Below are positions 63,184 to 64,000 of a DNA stretch of 64,000 bases, piece after piece. The stretch spans positions 98,050 through 162,049 of the forward strand of contig MPNW01000084.1 in NCBI GenBank assembly GCA_011800805.1, in the 5' to 3' direction. The notes below the pieces were generated by a model. That model was not told where the DNA came from and ran no database searches. It worked only from the letters and a program-made list of their open reading frames with translations. Within the stretch, counting starts at the first letter, position 1. Every line of letters begins with the position of its first letter. The DNA is from Hirudo medicinalis (lineage: Eukaryota; Annelida; Clitellata; Hirudinida; Hirudinidae). A program made the position numbers and the translations under genes.

Positions 63184-64000
63184 TTATTATCAGTCCAATA
63201 TTATTCACTTTTATTGTGTAATTAAAATTTGTTTAGCTCGAATGTTTTGTTTTTCCATTGTTTTCCCTGAAAAATGTCTCTTACATTCATTATCGTGGGT
63301 TGGAGGCGATGTGCATTGTTGAGAGTTGATGATTGAGTACATGAGGTACAATAAATAGTATGGCAATCGATTAATAATAACATTAAATTTATAATAATAA
63401 ATCAAGAAATCGCTGATTCCAGAGGTTCGGATCGAACCTTTCGATGGGGCTACAGGAGATCACCCGGGTGTCAATGACGTGATGGAGATCAGGTCAGGGA
63501 CTCTGCCGTTGGAGATTTCAAAGCTCATCTTTAGGATATTGGGAGGAGCAGGGTGTCGGCAAAACAAAACGGAGTTGTTGGGGTTTCGGAATTGCTGCGG
63601 TATGGCGTCTGTGAGCCGTACTAGTTGAAGGAGGTCGCGAGTTGGGCAAAAGCGATTGCTGAGGGGCTGCGCTTTAGTAGTGAGGGGGGAGATGGTTGTC
63701 ACAAAAGAATCGACGTAGAGACTGCATCCCCAGAGTAAAGATGAAACCATTTGGTTGCCTACAAAGAATGTCTGTTCGGGACGAACAGATCTAAGGAGGA
63801 TGTAATGTTATAACCATGGCGCATAATTAAATAAAATAATTAAAGGATAATTAAATTTATATTGCTACATTTAATTATATTGTTATAACCCTGAAAATGC
63901 CATCAATTAATTTTTAAAGTTATATTTATGTTTAATTAGTTTTCGATTATATTCACTATCTTTTAGTTCTACGGCGAGACAAAAATCTCAGACAGAAGCA
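63184..64000. mobile_element. Possible LTR-retrotransposon 3' end
   Basis: From 63420 base composition becomes GC-rich and open on both strands (96 codons at 63460-63750 minus). At 63793 a purine tract AAGGAGGA is followed by TGTAATGTTATAACC, resembling a polypurine tract next to an LTR starting with TG. TGTTATAACC-like words recur near 63880. The other LTR, an integrase or RT core are not seen, so the identification is tentative. Confidence 0.3.

Overview
The window is nuclear DNA from an animal, very probably an invertebrate. It is AT-rich and carries intron-rich protein genes with short GT-AG introns. Intergenic space is full of trinucleotide and tetranucleotide microsatellites, tRNA-like SINEs and decayed retroelements. 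The gene set (ERG/FLI-type ETS factor, FoxL2, RASA1, ALKBH8, KRI1, Zwilch) is metazoan. No prokaryotic, organellar or viral gene cluster is present, and I cannot name the phylum from sequence alone.

Layout. 1-3.4 kb: no assignable gene. 3.4-8.6 kb (+): 3' part of an ERG/FLI ETS gene; the ETS exon is certain and two small upstream exons are proposed from matching phases. 8.6-12.0 kb: repeats. 12.0-22.5 kb (-): a complete RASA1 (p120 RasGAP) gene, reconstructed as 24 in-phase exons coding 905 aa (SH2-SH3-SH2-PH-C2-RasGAP). 22.5-24.6 kb: gypsy-like retrotransposon debris with a SINE. 24.6-31.7 kb: a gene-poor 7 kb stretch. 31.7-32.9 kb (+): FoxL2-type forkhead gene with a single coding exon. 34.8-38.0 kb (+): complete ALKBH8 (11 exons, 606 aa), convergent with 38.2-43.1 kb (-): complete KRI1 (18 exons, 627 aa). 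45.4-51.2 kb (-): two paralogous two-exon genes for small secreted His/Pro-rich proteins of unknown family, sharing promoter elements, with a decayed inverted relative at 44.4 kb. LINE and possible hAT remnants lie between them. 54.1-58.3 kb (-): Zwilch (15 exons) with one apparent +1 shift in an A9 run. 60.0-63.2 kb (+): a 15-exon gene for an unrecognised ~514 aa helical protein, divergent from Zwilch. 63.4-64.0 kb: a possible LTR-element end.

The recognised genes do not form a pathway. They cover transcription control (ETS, FoxL2), Ras signalling (RASA1), wobble-uridine tRNA modification (ALKBH8), ribosome biogenesis (KRI1) and the kinetochore checkpoint (Zwilch). The most novel material is the secreted His/Pro-rich family with its shared promoter, the unrecognised 15-exon gene, and the lysine replacing the phosphotyrosine-binding arginine of the second RASA1 SH2 domain. 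I found no clearly new multi-gene system.
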